From: Hymenolepis diminuta
Taxonomy: Eukaryota > Platyhelminthes > Cestoda > Cyclophyllidea > Hymenolepididae
NCBI GenBank assembly: GCA_900708905.1
Contig: CAADRB010000063.1
Coordinates: forward strand, 497,339-561,338
Direction of reading: 5' to 3'
Length of the DNA: 64,000 nucleotides
Within the stretch, counting starts at the first letter, position 1. Every line of letters begins with the position of its first letter. The position numbers and the translations under genes are program-made. This document shows, one piece after another, positions 13,803 through 28,005 of this stretch. The notes under the pieces are model-generated. The model made no database searches, was not told the origin of the DNA, and was given only the letters and a program-made list of their open reading frames with translations.

Positions 13803-16800
13803 GTACATAAAGCATAAATTTGTTATTTTAAAGCTTAAATGCACGAAATCGTCACTAATTATTAAAATTTTAAGATATTTGGAAAATGAAGAAATAAATG
13901 TCATTGAGCCTAAAAATTTGAATATCAGTTTTAAAATATGTAGCCTTGAATTATTATGGTCATTTATTTTCACAATGAGACGCTCTTTTATTTCTAAAAG
14001 GATCTATTAAAAACGCGTTTATATTTCAATTACCTATTGTGCTTCTTTAATATTAACTTCCTTTTGTATTTAACACCTAATAGTATCATAACTACACCAA
14101 GTTGCTATCCTTTTAATTAACTTTTACTCATGTTAATTCAAATCTACTATCATAGTCAGGATACGCTCATATTTTTCTGAGATGGTTTTTTTTGTAAACC
14201 AAACAAACTACAAAAATTCTTAAAACCATTTACGTGAATGTGAGTAGTTTATTCTAGAAGAATGTTTTCTCATGTTTTATTGGATCAGTTTTCTGTCACA
14301 CATTCCAATTCAAGGGACACTATTAATTTTTTATATGTTAATTGAAGTTTATTTTCAAATAATGAACAGATTAATTAGCCAGCTTAAATAAACAAGCTGA
14401 AAACTAATTTCTATTCTTTTGATTTGTCCGGTCCTTTCATTTCCACTTTCGGATCATGAATTTTTTCCTTTTGCATAATTAAATTACCGATTGATTTGAT
14501 ATTTGAGTATATGACGAGCAATAAAACACAAAGATTAAATATTAAATTTCTTTCTAAATATAAAAGTTTTGTTTACTTGTATAAATAAACATTTGATAGT
14601 TAATTATATTTACTTTGGTAGCACCATTTACGTGCTTAAACACTTTCATTTAAATGTATATTCAATAACCACCAACAATTTTATGAAATGATTGGCAAAT
14701 GTATGAATTGCACAACTTACAAATTCTAGTTGACTGAAGAGAGAGCACTGCAAGGCCGAATAATAACTTTTCGGTTAAATGTTTTACAACTTTGATATTG
14801 AAAGTTTAGGTCTAAAGTTTGCATCCCGCAGAAATTATTTTTTCCCTGTTCATCTTGAATTTGAAATAATCATATGAAAGAACACATCCAGCAGGGCAGA
14901 AAATGAGGCGAGTGGTCGTGTTGGCAATTTATTCTTTACGCGATATCTGAAGAGAAAATCGTAAGTTAAGGACGTTCAGCAATATATCTGCTTTAATCCT
15001 TTTTAAAAGTAGTATATTTTATTATAACTGTCAACACCTCAAACTCATTGTAAAAGGAACAATAACAAATAAACATCTGTTTTGATTATTCCTTTGATTA
15101 TTTTTTATATATTTGTCAAAATAAAAGTAAATTTTGACGCTTTTAAATAAAAATCCGTCAGCAGAGAGTGATATATGCCTCCCATTAAAAGCATCATTAC
15201 AAGGCAAAATTTTTTGTAAAAAAGAAATCAAATAAATCGAAGTATCGTACTACCTAAGAAGGATAGAAAAAATTATTGAAATGTTAGTTTTGCACAAAAT
15301 ATAAAGAAATGACCAAAGTGGTAAATTAGACCCCTCAAAATGTCATCGAAAATCCACTTCTATTGAACACTGCTCGGGTAGCTCTATTAAGGTAAAATCC
15401 TTTAGCTGGTTTCAATGCTCAAAGTTCCAGCTGAACGCCTGGCAGAAATGTATTTGGTAGTGATACCATCATCCATCTTCTACTTTTGTGCGATTTCAGG
15501 TATAAGCTTTTTTGGAATTAAATTAATTGTAGTTAGATTCGGAAATAAGAGATAATAAAATTATTGGAAAATTCAATTCTCCTTTCTTGAAGATCAGTGT
15601 AAATTTCTCTAACTGTCTTGGATACTAATATTCAACATTAATGAACTCCTCGAGTATACTGAATGCATTTAGGACAAAGTGACGTAATTTGGACTTCGTT
15701 TCTGAGATAGCTTCACTTTTCAATAAAAAAAACTTTCATCTCTTATTTCCACCGCCTTTTAGTAACAAATGAGGTACCTAAATCTGTACTCTTATAGGTT
15801 CAAATCATAATGCAAACATTAATGCATCATTTTGTCAATCAAATAGACTTAACACTGAAAATTCAGATTACATATTTTTGGTGATGTTTAACTTCTGAGC
15901 GAACAAGATCTTGTTTTACTAAATATGAGAAACAATGACCTTAATTTATCTCTAACCTAAATTGGGGAGATTCGCAATCAGTATTAATTAACCAAATGAT
16001 ATGTTTTACTTAGAGTCTGACGAATTGGCATTTTCTGCATATAACTTTTTGTAAATATAGATAGTTGTTGACGAAAACAAGGTGAGAAGGACTGCATGAC
16101 TATGCTGGTAGCTAATTAATTAAACTTTAATGATTTATGAAATTGTCCAAAACCAGATCTCCATTTGTAAACAATATTAATACAATTAAATTATTTTTTA
16201 ACTTAATATTTGAGATAGGAATCCAAATAAAAATATCTTTGTTCATGAAAGTCTCGTCTTTCCAAATGCAGTTTCTGCGCAAAAGAACCATTTCACCTCC
16301 TACTAACAACTATTTAAAATTATAGTTTCCTGATAATTTTACATATAAATAACTTTAAATTACTGATGAGTTAAATAATTTTGTGAATTTTGCTAGATGA
16401 ACGTCAAAATTGGCAGCAAAAAACGTCTTCAGTTAAATTTCTCAAACAATTTTTTTCCAGAGCTGGAGAACTCAATATCACAATCTTATTTATCGAAGTA
16501 GCTGTTTTCGTTGTGTTCCAATTTTAAAACCTATCTCATTTGGTATCGTTTAATTATTACAGTTAAATATGTGAGTAAGTAAAGTGACCTCGTACCTCTC
16601 AGAAGTTTTTCACATTCTATTAATATTGCATTTTGAATTCTGCTCTAGATATTGGACAGGGCTACACAAAATCTGAGTTTTTAAATAATTAATTAAATTG
16701 TTAGTTACTTTGACAAGAGCCTTGCTGATTAAAACGATTTGGTCTATGGTTAAATTTTTATCAAAAACGTATTTTTGACTAAATTTTGCAAAATAAATAA

Positions 16801-18228
16801 AGAACCATCCTATCAAAGCGATGCAGCTCTATAATTTAAATATTTATCTGAGTTTTAGTGTTTTAGTTTAGAAAGATCAGGGAAAACAAAATTAATTAAA
16901 AGGGGTAGATTAGTTCACATATATGTATATCTATTTTTAATTCATTTATTTAAAATTTTACTTTATCTTAAAATACGCTAATAATGTTGATTTTTAATTC
17001 TCATGACTCATTAGATATCAATCTTAAAAGCTTTGAATTTCATCCACCTACTCAATTAAAACAAATTTGTAACAATATTTAAATATTTCGCATATGAATT
17101 TACATACGAAAATTCAGAGGTAATCATGAACGATTTCACCATGTGAAATTCGCATTTAATATGAAAGTGTCAAAAGGGTATATTTTAGAATACAAATATA
17201 TTTTGATTATCATAACATAATGTGGTTATGTTAAGATAAGAGTGCCAATAATCCTCTGGACTTTTTAAATTCTTGCTTGATAGTCAAAAACTTACATCAA
17301 ATTTTAAAGTAAATTTATTATTCCCTCAAATAAATGTTATCTTGCACAAAATCGAAAACAATGACCTGATACAGCCATAAATGGTATGGTTTTGTCTAGC
17401 AAAAAGCGATAAGGAACCCGAGAGTGTTAGAAAGTGGGTTTAATTTGGCATGTTTTTTAGATAGCCATTGTAAAATTTGAGATGAATGGCGCTCAAGTGA
17501 GTGGACCATAAATATTATTTCACAATTTCACTCATTATTGTCAGATGGTACTATTTGATAAAAATATACCTGCTATTCCTTTTTTACAACTCTAGCGCTA
17601 TGAGGACATTTCATTTTAAGCTCTTGAAAGGAATATCAATGAGCTATGCAAACATCGTGATAGAAAAAACAAGGAGGTTTTAATTCTTATCTGATATAAT
17701 CAATTGAGAAAAAGGTATGTGCTTGTGCTATTCCTTTTGAATTAACTACCTTAGGCAAAATATTTCACATTTTGCCACTTTGCTGAAAAAATATTAATTT
17801 TGACCCCCAAAATTTGTGTGAATATTTCATTTTAGAGATTACGAAAGGGAAATTGGCCCGGTTAATTTAGTGGATCAGGTCTAATATTTATTACAGTTGA
17901 AATTAAACTAATTGAATATTCTCAGTAGAGTAGATGAATAAACACCACAAAGCATCCTTCCTTACTTTTCAAGAAAGAAATCTTCATATTTTACCCACCT
18001 CCCTACTTGGTAACTTTGATGTTTAAAATTATATTATTATTTTCCACAGCAATACAAATAAACATTACAATTTTAATTTTAGAAAGCAAATGACATTAAA
18101 TAACCGAATATCCATCGAATGAAAAGAGGTAAAATCTTAGAGTATTAAGGATCTTGTTTCATTTGATTTTGAGACTCGAGTAGTAAAACATTTACTAGAC
18201 AGGCAGTTTACGTTCCAGAATTCAATTT

Positions 18229-18340
18229 GATTGCAGTAAATGCTTGTCTGCGATATTCAGTGCTTGTTAACTGGTATTATCTAATCAGAAAGAATTGGTC
18301 TTGGTGCTTCACTTTAATTTTTCCATTGGTTGAGAAGATA
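18229..18340. repeat. dispersed repeat (GATATTCAGTGCTT type), copy 1
   Basis: Shares GATTGCAG.AAA, GATATTCAGTGCTT, TTGGTCTTG, CACTTTAATTT and GGTTGAGAAG in order with 32500-32610. Related segments occur near 37561 and 42985. Confidence 0.6.
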
Positions 18341-18988
18341 AAGGGTCTTAAAGGACATTCTGCAGCTTACCGTTTTAACAGAACAGAGACTGGATAGACG
18401 TTGTTAGTTTTTAAGCTAACTTCAGATGAAATTTCACATTCACACCTTATTTGAAGTACAAGCATTAATCAATCATCCTTTCTATAAAATGGCGGTACAC
18501 TTAAATTATACAAGTTTGATTAAATTTATATATTTAATGGACCATTGCTATGTCTATAATATAGACCGATTATTTTCTGTTTGGCAGCTTTTTTCTCCTT
18601 CACCGATACAATTTGAATAATCACTAATGACCCAACAATAGTCATATTGAAGTGAACTTGCAAAATTGTTAGCTCCACCAGATTCGTGTAGAAGGAAAGT
18701 ATCCTGGAGCAAGTTGTTCGGGAAACTCCGATTATAAGCCTTTTATTTTTGGCCTAAATTAACCAAAACAGTTGGTCACTCACATCATGGGAATGAGATA
18801 AATTATTGGATTTATTGGTAATAATATGACGATGATAGGTTTGATAGCAATCCAAAAAGATTTCATTCTAAAAGCTGGAAATTTTATTATTTATTCCTTT
18901 AAATTTTTACTATATACACTAATTAATTGGATTTGAATAACGATTTGTTTTAACGGTACATAGCATGACACTGTCAAACAATGAAATC

Positions 18989-19020
18989 GTATACGTATAT
19001 ATACATATATATGCGTATAT
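18989..19020. repeat. alternating purine-pyrimidine TA/TG tract
   Basis: About 32 bases of imperfect GTATAC/TATA/CATA alternation, largely self-complementary, able to form a cruciform or a DNA-unwinding element. No gene is adjacent. Confidence 0.7.
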
Positions 19021-20632
19021 CTTTTGATATCCAAACGCTTTAAATATTTATGTGTAGGTTTATGTCTTGAAGGGGTATTAATAGTTATAAAATGCTGCAA
19101 GTATTCAAGATTATGCGGCCTAATTACAATGCCCACTTTATAGTAGAACGCTTGATCGGCTTGATAAATATGCCATTATCTGCATTTCAAAGAAGTGCAC
19201 TTGCATACAGTTATTCTTATCTCCTAAGAGTCTTATGATAAATTTCGGAACAGTTTGAGAACCATGTGGTCAGACAAATTGTTTGTATTTCAAATACGAT
19301 TTGAACATAAAACTGTTTAATTTTAAACCGTTGCTTAATAAAGAAGTTAAAATATAAAGATTTCCTTTTTGAAAAAGATTATCTCTGGGGCTGTACTTTT
19401 GGCACTTTACTAATGACACCTTTTGGAATGCTTGATGAGTCCATTTCTGTTAAAGATTTGTTTTCAAGAAAATTACACTAGCTTTTCTAAGCAATGATTT
19501 AAATTCTCTTAATATTTTCATGGAGGCTTACTTCACAATTCAACTCTAATTCGTTTGATGTCTGAAAAAGCCCACATCTTGAATCGGGCAACTTCAAAGT
19601 AGGAGTGGTTACGCCACTTACATCTTCAATTCTGCGTAGCATTTGGTTAATAGACTTGTATCGACTTTTTAAAATCTTTGTTCGTTTTAGAATCGGACAG
19701 CACCACTAAGAAATTAATTCGTTTTCTATTTGATCATATGGCTAAAATATGTTTCTAATATGATTTTGTTTTTGTTAATCGGGTCTCTGAATACTTTATT
19801 TAACTAAACGCGAGTTTTCGCAAATTTATTAATTAATGTTGCCGCTAAGTGTCTCTAACTTTTTTAAATAAATCTGACAATATGAAAATGAAAATTGATG
19901 GCTAGAGAATTAAAGATAATGAAATAATATGTTACCGTACTCTGAACGTCGTAATTATAAGGTTTTAACAAGGTAAGACTCATTTAGAGCCCCAAATTAT
20001 GATTATGTAAGTACAAATCAGATTAGCATATTAAAAATGGACCCAGAGGTTCCGTATGAATGTCTTATGATTTTGGAGAAAATGTTTAAGCCCATTTTAG
20101 ACTAATAATAAAATTGTTAAAAAATTTGTTCGTATTTTTAATTTAGACGAAAAAAATGATGTCATCAGAGATCATTTAACAATATGTGATAATTATGGTA
20201 GAAGATGCAACTAAGATTTAATCATATAATAATATTTTTCTAAAAACTGAAATGGAGGGAGCTGAAATCATTTAAAATTAGTTCACTCCTTAATTTTATT
20301 GTGATTAAGGTAAATTATTGAGTAGCATAAAATTGAATATGTACCTCACTTTAAAACCTTGTATCCAAAATTTAATTTATTAATTCTATTGGTTTGTATT
20401 TACTAACTGACCATTTGCTAATTGAGCAATTTTTTAATCACTGGATATGAACAATATAGTCTTCAAGTTGTTCTACTCTTTAAAAGACTGTCGCAAATCC
20501 GATTTCTCAATTAATTTCACCAGTAGAATAAAAACCAACATCATAATATACCCACATTGTTCAACTGATGCCAATTTTATGAAGGAATGCAATTATAAAA
20601 CTAACTGTACTACAGCTCTTTCTATATGTTAG

Positions 20633-20844
20633 AACTAGATTTTACTCGAGAATCTACGGCGAATACTTCTGCATAGATCGTGGAAACAACTGTAAGTGAA
20701 ATTAAAGAAATGATTGCATTAGTCCAAGACCTAGATTCATTTGAACCTTCAATTTTGAACAAGACTTTATCAGTGAATGATCGGGAAAATTTTCTACACA
20801 CTAAAGATTTGATTAGTTTACTCGCCAAAGGGCAATTTATGTGA
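20633..20844 (+). CDS. candidate exon with two competing readings
   Basis: Reading 1 is an internal exon at 20633-20692, from TCTTTCTATATGTTAG to a perfect donor ACT/GTAAGT, encoding TRFYSRIYGEYFCIDRGNN. Reading 2 is a terminal exon at 20677-20844 after TTCTGCATAG, encoding IVETTVSEIKEMIALVQDLD and further helical residues to a TGA. The two overlap in different frames and cannot both be right in one transcript. A 68-codon antisense frame also overlaps. No partner exon was found, so this may be chance. Confidence 0.2.
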
Positions 20845-23247
20845 TTTTAATTATTCTGAATAAAATACACTTATCTGCTGGCGTGATGTATTCAATTTTC
20901 GCTTCTACCTATTTCTATGGTGGAGTTCGTTTAAACGCCAAAGATAAATAACCCAGTTTCATTCAAATTCATCTGTATCTGAAATGATTAAGTATAATAA
21001 AATTCCAAAATGTCAAGTTTATAATAAATTTATTATTCTTATAATCTATTAAATTTCCAAATAGCCCAAAAAATACAATTACATCAAAGCGTTATGGATA
21101 ATATTCTACCATTTCATCATATAATAACGCAGTGGCATTAGAGATAAGATTAAAATATTTAAAACTAAAGAGTGATTAAACAGTATGATTGTGTTAATGA
21201 CTTAATTATGGAATCATATTATAAATCACGTCAAGACAAAATCAGAATATGATAATTAATTAAATAGGGAGCGTCATGACTAGATATCAGCGAACTTGAC
21301 CACGTCTAGCCAACCCAGTCAATCAAATCAGACCAACTCCCCCTAAAAGTGCATTCGAAACATCGCTGTTGCCAAGGCTCAACCCAAACCCTAAGTCGAT
21401 TGAATGGGACTGTCTCTCCTCCTTCCTCCCTAATGAGCATTTGGAATGTCACTGTCGCCACTGTTCTATCATCCACCATGTTGCTTTTATTTCAGACTGT
21501 CCCCTTACATAAACAGATATATACATATTCAAAGTTTCGTGTTCACCTACGTGCAGTCTCTTTTGCTCCCCAAAGCTTTCTCTCTTTCTTCAATGAAGCT
21601 CTTTAACCAATGGCCTTTCTTATCTCTATCTTATCATGTGATGTGGATCAAAAGTAGTTATAAGGATGATAGATTAGCTAGACCATATAGTCTCTAAAAT
21701 AATAATAAGCTGTCACTTACTTCTCCTATAGAGAAATGTCTTTTAGAATTTAGTATTCTAGAGGAATATGATTTTACTGCGTTACTTTTGCATCAGAGGT
21801 AATCAATCCCCTTCATTTTCACATACGTGCCCTCATTTTCATCTGTTTCCTATCATATAATTTCAGTCAAACCTCATTCCGAAAGTTTATTCTAGCTTAA
21901 CATCCCAATATGAAAAGCAGGCTTTACTGTAGCCATGCTTTGCTGCCAAGGCACCTTGTCGAGATTAAGGTTAGCTGTCTCGAACAATTTACCAAAACGT
22001 CTTATTTATTAATCACAAGAAAAGTTCTCAATTGTACTGGCTTTGTCAAAATCAATGTGAAATTTTATTTATATTTAGTGTTTTAATTAATTATGAGACA
22101 ATTATTCTTTTTCTATTTTTCATCCATAGGCAAATATGGTTCACTTGACTTTGTAAGTAAAATGCCGGTATCCGTTGTAAGGGCCGATTCACACGTGGTA
22201 ATTGTTTGAACTTAAAGTAAATTAACTACATTTATTAGTTAAATAGTTAAACTAATAAAAATAATAGATCGGATCTGTACAATAAAGACAAAGTGTAGGT
22301 TAATGATATAACTTTGAAAATCATGGATCTAAATTAATCTTAATGAGATGAACTGAATTGTTCAACATTTTAAAATCGGAATTCCCAGTTAATTTTGAAA
22401 TGTATATTTAAAGTATCTTAAATTAATTAACCTTTTCATTGTCCAAAAGACAATTTATAATTTAAATTTTATTATTAGCCCTTAATTTTAGTTTAGTCAA
22501 ATCAACCTTTCGAATTGATTTAAAGTTATCTATAAAAGCTGGAAAAACGGCTGATAACGTATTTTAGCGCATTTATTTCAGAACAAAATTAATATTCCTT
22601 TAACGAAATTTTAAATGAAAAGTAAAGTGAAGCAGGCCTAAAATTCTTACTTAAACAAAAATTAGTAGGGTACTTTTAGCGATTTAAAATCCAATCTCTC
22701 ATATTAAGACATCAGTGACAGTCTGAGTCAACTGTGACCTAGTGATATCTGCTAAACAGATAAATCATAACTGCAGAAACATGACCTCTTAGTATTTCAA
22801 CAGTGTAGAAGTTGCATAAATAATAAAGAGCACATAGTGGTATCCGTATCCCTTCCGTTGTGTTTCACAATTTTTCATTTCTTTCAAACAAATTTGTCTT
22901 ATTAAATACCAGCAGAAAAAAATTGTCTGACCCCTCAGGCAGTCACTGAATTAACATGATCCATCAGATTTTTCTCTCCATCCACTTTAAATAATTTCTC
23001 GTATATTGCCAGTATTTTTTGCATTCATTAAAATTTAAAGTATGATTTAAATACTCCCATTATGTGGTTTCGTTATTTATTACACTGTAAAGATCTATTT
23101 AATGGCTCCTTTGATTTCTTAATAGGATATTTGGACCTAATAGTTAATCATTTTTTAATTAATGATCCATTCTGAAGCTGAAATCTCTTATTGAATGCTG
23201 TCGTACGTACGATCAAATAATTAGAACAATTTTGAGCAGACTAAATA

Positions 23248-23601
23248 TTGGAAGTTACTCAAACCTTAATTCTAATAGGCTTTACCAATTATTTGAGTTT
23301 TGAATTTCTTCAAATATCGGGCAAACGCTTTGATAAGCAACTGACACCCGTATTATCACATAAAGTACAACTAAATGGGGAACTTTCTACGTATTTTTCG
23401 TCTGGAGTGGTATTAAAAATTGGAAGTCCTATAAAATCGTTTTCATTGATTAGGATAATCATATCTGGAAAATTAATCACAGTCATGCCTTTAGTCAAAT
23501 TATTAGTACGCTTCGTGGAGTCACTAGCTGAATTCTTAGTCCTGGTAACTTATACTGGTGTTCTTATGTTAAAACCGTGGTGCATAGTCATCCCACTGTA
23601 A
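23248..23601 (+). CDS. weak candidate open frame with a coding-like antisense frame
   Basis: A 117-codon + strand frame starting at TTG (no ATG at the start) overlaps a - strand frame at 23310-23540. The - strand frame contains NFPDMIILINENDFIGLPIF and a CxxC (SCTLCDN). Either or neither could be real. The antisense version has a possible acceptor (GTTACCAG) but no donor; it ends at a stop. Confidence 0.15.
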   Translation: MEVTQTLILIGFTNYLSFEFLQISGKRFDKQLTPVLSHKVQLNGELSTYFSSGVVLKIGSPIKSFSLIRIIISGKLITVMPLVKLLVRFVESLAEFLVLVTYTGVLMLKPWCIVIPL

Positions 23602-25054
23602 TAACTGGTTGTTCCTGGTAAGGAAATTACTACAAATAAATTAAATAAAACAGCTGGTTCCATGGTATCGCTTTCGGCTGCAGAATGTATCCACTATTCA
23701 AATATATCACGCATAAACTCCAGTCTCTGCTATGTATTCTTCTCACACGGCAAAGGGTACAACAATTTCTTAACAAGTTATTAGCACGTGCTGAATTAAA
23801 ATGAAATCAAATTTTTTCTTGTTTTATTTTGAGGAGCTTCATTATTTGCCACCGGTATACATACACTGTTTTGTTAAAATTAGTATTCCTCCAATTCTGT
23901 GATTAATATTTTTCAGTCTGAATCATTTATAGCGAATAATTTAGATTTTAATGGCTAGAACTGTCATTGATTGGATAAAATAAATTTGCTCCATGTTGGC
24001 GAATTCATTAAAGTGCATACAATTACAGTAAACTTTAAAATGAAAAGTAAACCTGTAAAGTCGTTGTAACGTAGTATAAAATCATTAACTTCTTATTTAT
24101 TCTACCTACACTTTAGGCTTCAACTTCACAGCGACATTTTATTATAATTGATATTAAATAAAAGATATATTCTAATAGAAAATTATGTTTTTTTACTTGG
24201 AGGAAATTTGGAAATCGTGCTCGTAATCAGAAATGATTTGCATAGTACATGTGTATATATCAAGGACACAAGATTTAGGCGCGGATGTCTCCTTACGAAA
24301 AATGGTCTTCTTAAAGACCGACACTCAACGACCACCTTTCTAAAATCAAAAGTTATCAGGGTGATGCTAATTGCTTAGTGACGGAAAATCAGTAGTCATT
24401 TTGCATGTCAAAAAATATATTTGTAGTACCTGCGCACCTAGACTGATGTGTGCTTGGGTTTCTTTATATATTGTGTATCTACTTACTTATATCGCCGCCC
24501 TTTCTTACAGCTGCTTATTAACAAAAAAGGACGCAAAATCTCCCTGACTACCCATCTCACACATCTTAAGCTGTTCCTAGCCATTATTGACGTCTTTCCC
24601 TCCATATGAAAATTCCTCTTTCTATTCCTTCCCTTCCTTCTCATTAATTTCCATATGTCCACCATACACGTTGTCCTACTTAACACTTGGTCTTCTTATT
24701 TAGAAATGGCTGCTGTACTCAGGAAGATCATTTGTTCTCTGAGTCGATTTTAAGCAAATTTTGATCAACTTCTGAATTAATTTTGCCGGGATTAAAGGTA
24801 CTTTAAATTAAACGCAAGCAAAGTTTAAATTTTTTAAATTCATTAAAATTCAAAGATAAGATCCAAGTTAAGAGAAGACGATAGAAAAATTTGGAATATA
24901 CTCTATGAGGTGCATGTTGAAAGTAATCCTTCACAAGCTTCATATATGAACAGAAATTATCACTTTATGGAATCATTACGTGAGTTGGATGAATCCTAGT
25001 GAATGGAATAATTTGAGATAGTAAAAATGAGCCTTGGCTTTGTCAGTATTGGTG

Positions 25055-25075
25055 CGCACACACACACACACGCAC
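25055..25075. repeat. (CA)n microsatellite
   Basis: About 7.5 CA units flanked by GCG on both sides. Other short CA tracts are at about 29991-30004 and 38064-38077. Confidence 0.9.
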
Positions 25076-25173
25076 TCTAGGTGACCATATAGTGCAAATA
25101 ATAATTCTATTTGAATTCCGACTTTTTCAGCATCTTGACACTGTCAACAAGCAAAGATTGTGGTAAAAATGCT

Positions 25174-25290
25174 AGATCATCGGTTAACGCAAATAAATGT
25201 CTTTCTATTTGATTTTCGACTTTAGTAAATACGCTGAAAATTAGGGGAGCAAGTCTGACAAAAGTGAACATTATTTTAAATTTTAAATGA
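25174..25290. repeat. dispersed repeat, copy 1 (GTTAAYGCAAATAAATRTC type)
   Basis: Shares GGTTAACGCAAATAAATGTC, TTTCTATTTGA, CGACTTTA and GAACATTATTTTAAA in order with 34382-34500, with about 75-80% identity by eye over about 115 bp. Confidence 0.65.
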
Positions 25291-27216
25291 ATTTTATTTA
25301 TTTTTCAAACCATAATTATAGTCAAGTATATATCAGTTGTTAGTCATTATGTTAAAAAAACGCGTTAAGTACTTAGTGAAACATATAAATTCAATTTCTT
25401 CTGCCAATTGCTTATTTTTTGGAGAAATCACTCAAAATAGTCAACAAGAATTAGTGCTGGGACAATAATCTTTGGTTTTCAGTTTGAAAATGAAATACAT
25501 TTTGTTATTTGATAAAATAATTAAGCTTTATTTTTTTAAATTCAACATATATACATAATAAATACATATTGAATTTTCTATTCATTTATATTGATGGCCG
25601 GATATAAAATAAGGCCAGCAGAAATCTTTACGCAGTCACAAAAGAGGTGCATTGCTTTTGGTATTAATTGGGTTAAAGTTGGGACTGACACTTAGTAGTT
25701 CAGCTGCTAAGTAGAGCATTTCTTTTATATGAATCAATATATATCCGCTTATTAATAAAGATAATATACAATAAAACGTGTGAGCAAGAGGACGAATAGC
25801 TACTGCAGATCGGAACTAGTTTAGAGAGATGGAAGAAAGATTTGGTTCACGAAATTCAAAATTTGGAATTCATGCTATTGGATCTTTAAAAAGATAAGTT
25901 AAAGAGGTTTTGTACTTTATCAGTGTTAAGGATGGCATTTTGATGCGTTTCCTGACCCTCGAAGTTCTTTTTAATCGTGTCATTGAAAAACAACGGTCCC
26001 AACAAAAGTACCAGATCACTACATACAGTTACCAGCTTTGCATACAACGTTTTCACTCTGCTATAATCTGCTCTTCTCTATAGGATACCGTAACCGACTC
26101 TCAGATTTCCTAAGACTAGCAACTAGTTCCTTGCATTAGTTACGAACACGACCCGACAACACCACAATACAAAACGACTCAAACCACTATAACAACATAA
26201 AACACACGTTTTCATATCGATAGGTCGACTTATATTATGCGCCATTCACAACCGTAAAGTAAATAAGTCCATTTGAATAAAAGAGAATAAAAAGAAGTAG
26301 AAATAAAAGGTGGAATGTAAAGAATCTTACATACAGGAATCATTTCGGGAAAAATATTATTTTCTTATATGTAACACACTCTTACTCCCCTAAGATTACG
26401 CATCAGTCTTTCTGAGATAGGAACTGGTGTTGTTGGCTGTTTTAGCAGTGACAACCAGATCAAACCAATGATTTCATTACCGGTTTGATACATTTGCCTT
26501 AGCTATGAGTATGCATAGGTTGTCTGGTATCAGAAAAAGTAAAAGAAGCTCAAGGGTGAAAAGACTTGGAAGATTCTGAAACTTGAATTCTTCTCCCATG
26601 TCAAGGCTATTCATGAACGTAATCCTAATATCAGCCTTCTCACAACATTAGGAAGAGCCTTAAGTCTGTTGTTATTAGACACTCTTAGTTCTATTATGGA
26701 AGGGTCAAAACAGATGTTGGAATCAGCGAAAATCTCTGTAAGCCATTTAAAAGCAATCTAATTTTCCTTTCAAAAAAATATCATATTTAATTTAATTTTC
26801 ATTTTATAAGCGTTTTTGTTTTTGTTTGTCTAATTAATGCTCCCGTTTTTTCTGATTAACTTATTTAAGTATACAGTAGTATTCTAAATGTCAGTTCATG
26901 ACTTCTTGACTTGGTGTGTGGGAAATCGTTTCGACACTTATTATCTGAAGTTTATTTTGACTTTTCCGTTTGCCTTATGATTAATATTAAATTCCTATAA
27001 ATATCGAAAGCAACATACTTATTTCCATAGCACAGTCATATTATATTAATAGATAACATTCATCAGTGTTATTAGTTTCTGTAATCAAAATCAATTCTCT
27101 CCGAAAGTTTTACCTACACAAGTTTTTATTATGGTGATGTATCCACATAGGTTTGAATAAAACTGAACGGAATCCGACATTACTGTCATTTTATGAGAAC
27201 TAAATCGATATTTTAA

Positions 27217-28005
27217 AAAACTCATGAACGCTCAGCAACTATTTGCAGCAGTGGCTATGAAACAAGCAAGAGGTTCCTCAATCAGTTCACTGTTGTCTAT
27301 AACCTTCGAACGAATGTAAACTCTTCTTTAACAGCAGCAGCAAAATTTTGTGAAGAATCAAGAATAAATCAATATGACCCTGACGTGGCACATTTTTCTT
27401 CAGTTCAGTCAGATCTAAACATGTCAAATTACTTAATTGACGGACAGGCTCTCCCAACAAATCAGAAATTTCACCATGAAACTGAAAATAGTTCCAGCTT
27501 TCCAGAATGACACCAAATGGTAACAACGATTCCCGAAAACCGGCAGATACAAAAATTAGTTCAATTTTCAAACTACTCCAGGGAAAAATCTTCACTAATT
27601 AATAAAATGGCAAGTGGAAAACTTACTCAGGTCGATTTAACAGTGAATTTTAAAGAGTCGACTTTCAGAATGGTCCTAGTAGTGAACAGATTTTTTTCCC
27701 TAAGTTCGTGGTTTCACCTCCTTAACAAAATTGAACTAGAGTCAAATATATCGCTTAAGGATATCACAATTTAATTCAAAGTGGCCAGCAGACAAACAAA
27801 AATCTTAACAATTTTACGGTTCGACGTAGTCAATCGAATTCTCCTAGGTGGTAATTGCATTTATTCTCCACACAGCTCTCAACTTTTTGACTTTGCAATG
27901 AGTTGCATTTTGCTAAGTTCTGTCCGTTCAAGCAGTATAAGTACCAATACAGTGGTGAAAGAAGTTATAAGGAATCTTGTTACCATGCCAGAAATAAGCG
28001 AATAA
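27217..28005 (+). pseudogene. long coding-like frame broken by two stops; unrecognised
   Basis: One + strand frame stays open over about 263 codons except for TGA at about 27508 and TAA at about 27772. The first part reads like ordinary protein (SGYETSKRFLNQFTVVYNLR), with an acceptor-like CTATTTGCAG at its start. The middle segment begins MVTTIPENRQIQKLVQFSN and the last includes KILTILRFDVVNRILLGGNC, ending in TAA at 28005. No consensus intron with a good donor and acceptor removes either stop without shifting frame. A disabled gene copy is therefore the simplest reading; a real gene whose splicing I failed to see is possible. There is no similarity I can name, and no transposon motif. A 102-codon antisense frame (27287-27595) overlaps and is probably a shadow. 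Confidence 0.3.

Larger units (their letters stand above)
13974..20632. other. no supported gene
   Basis: Only short frames and one dispersed repeat copy (18.2 kb) are seen. It could be intron if any of the weak exon candidates at 13.7 and 20.6 kb are real. Confidence 0.55.
20845..27216. other. no supported gene apart from one weak open frame
   Basis: Contains the ambiguous frames at 23.2-23.6 kb, a pair of overlapping + strand frames at 21.35-21.70 kb, a CA microsatellite and one copy of a dispersed repeat. Confidence 0.55.

Noticed and set aside
15780..15810. GGTTCAAATC considered as a tRNA B box.
   Set aside because: The flanking bases do not pair as a T stem and no A box lies upstream at the right distance.
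23310..23498. The CxxC in the - strand frame considered as a zinc finger.
   Set aside because: No second pair of ligands at a usual distance before the stop.
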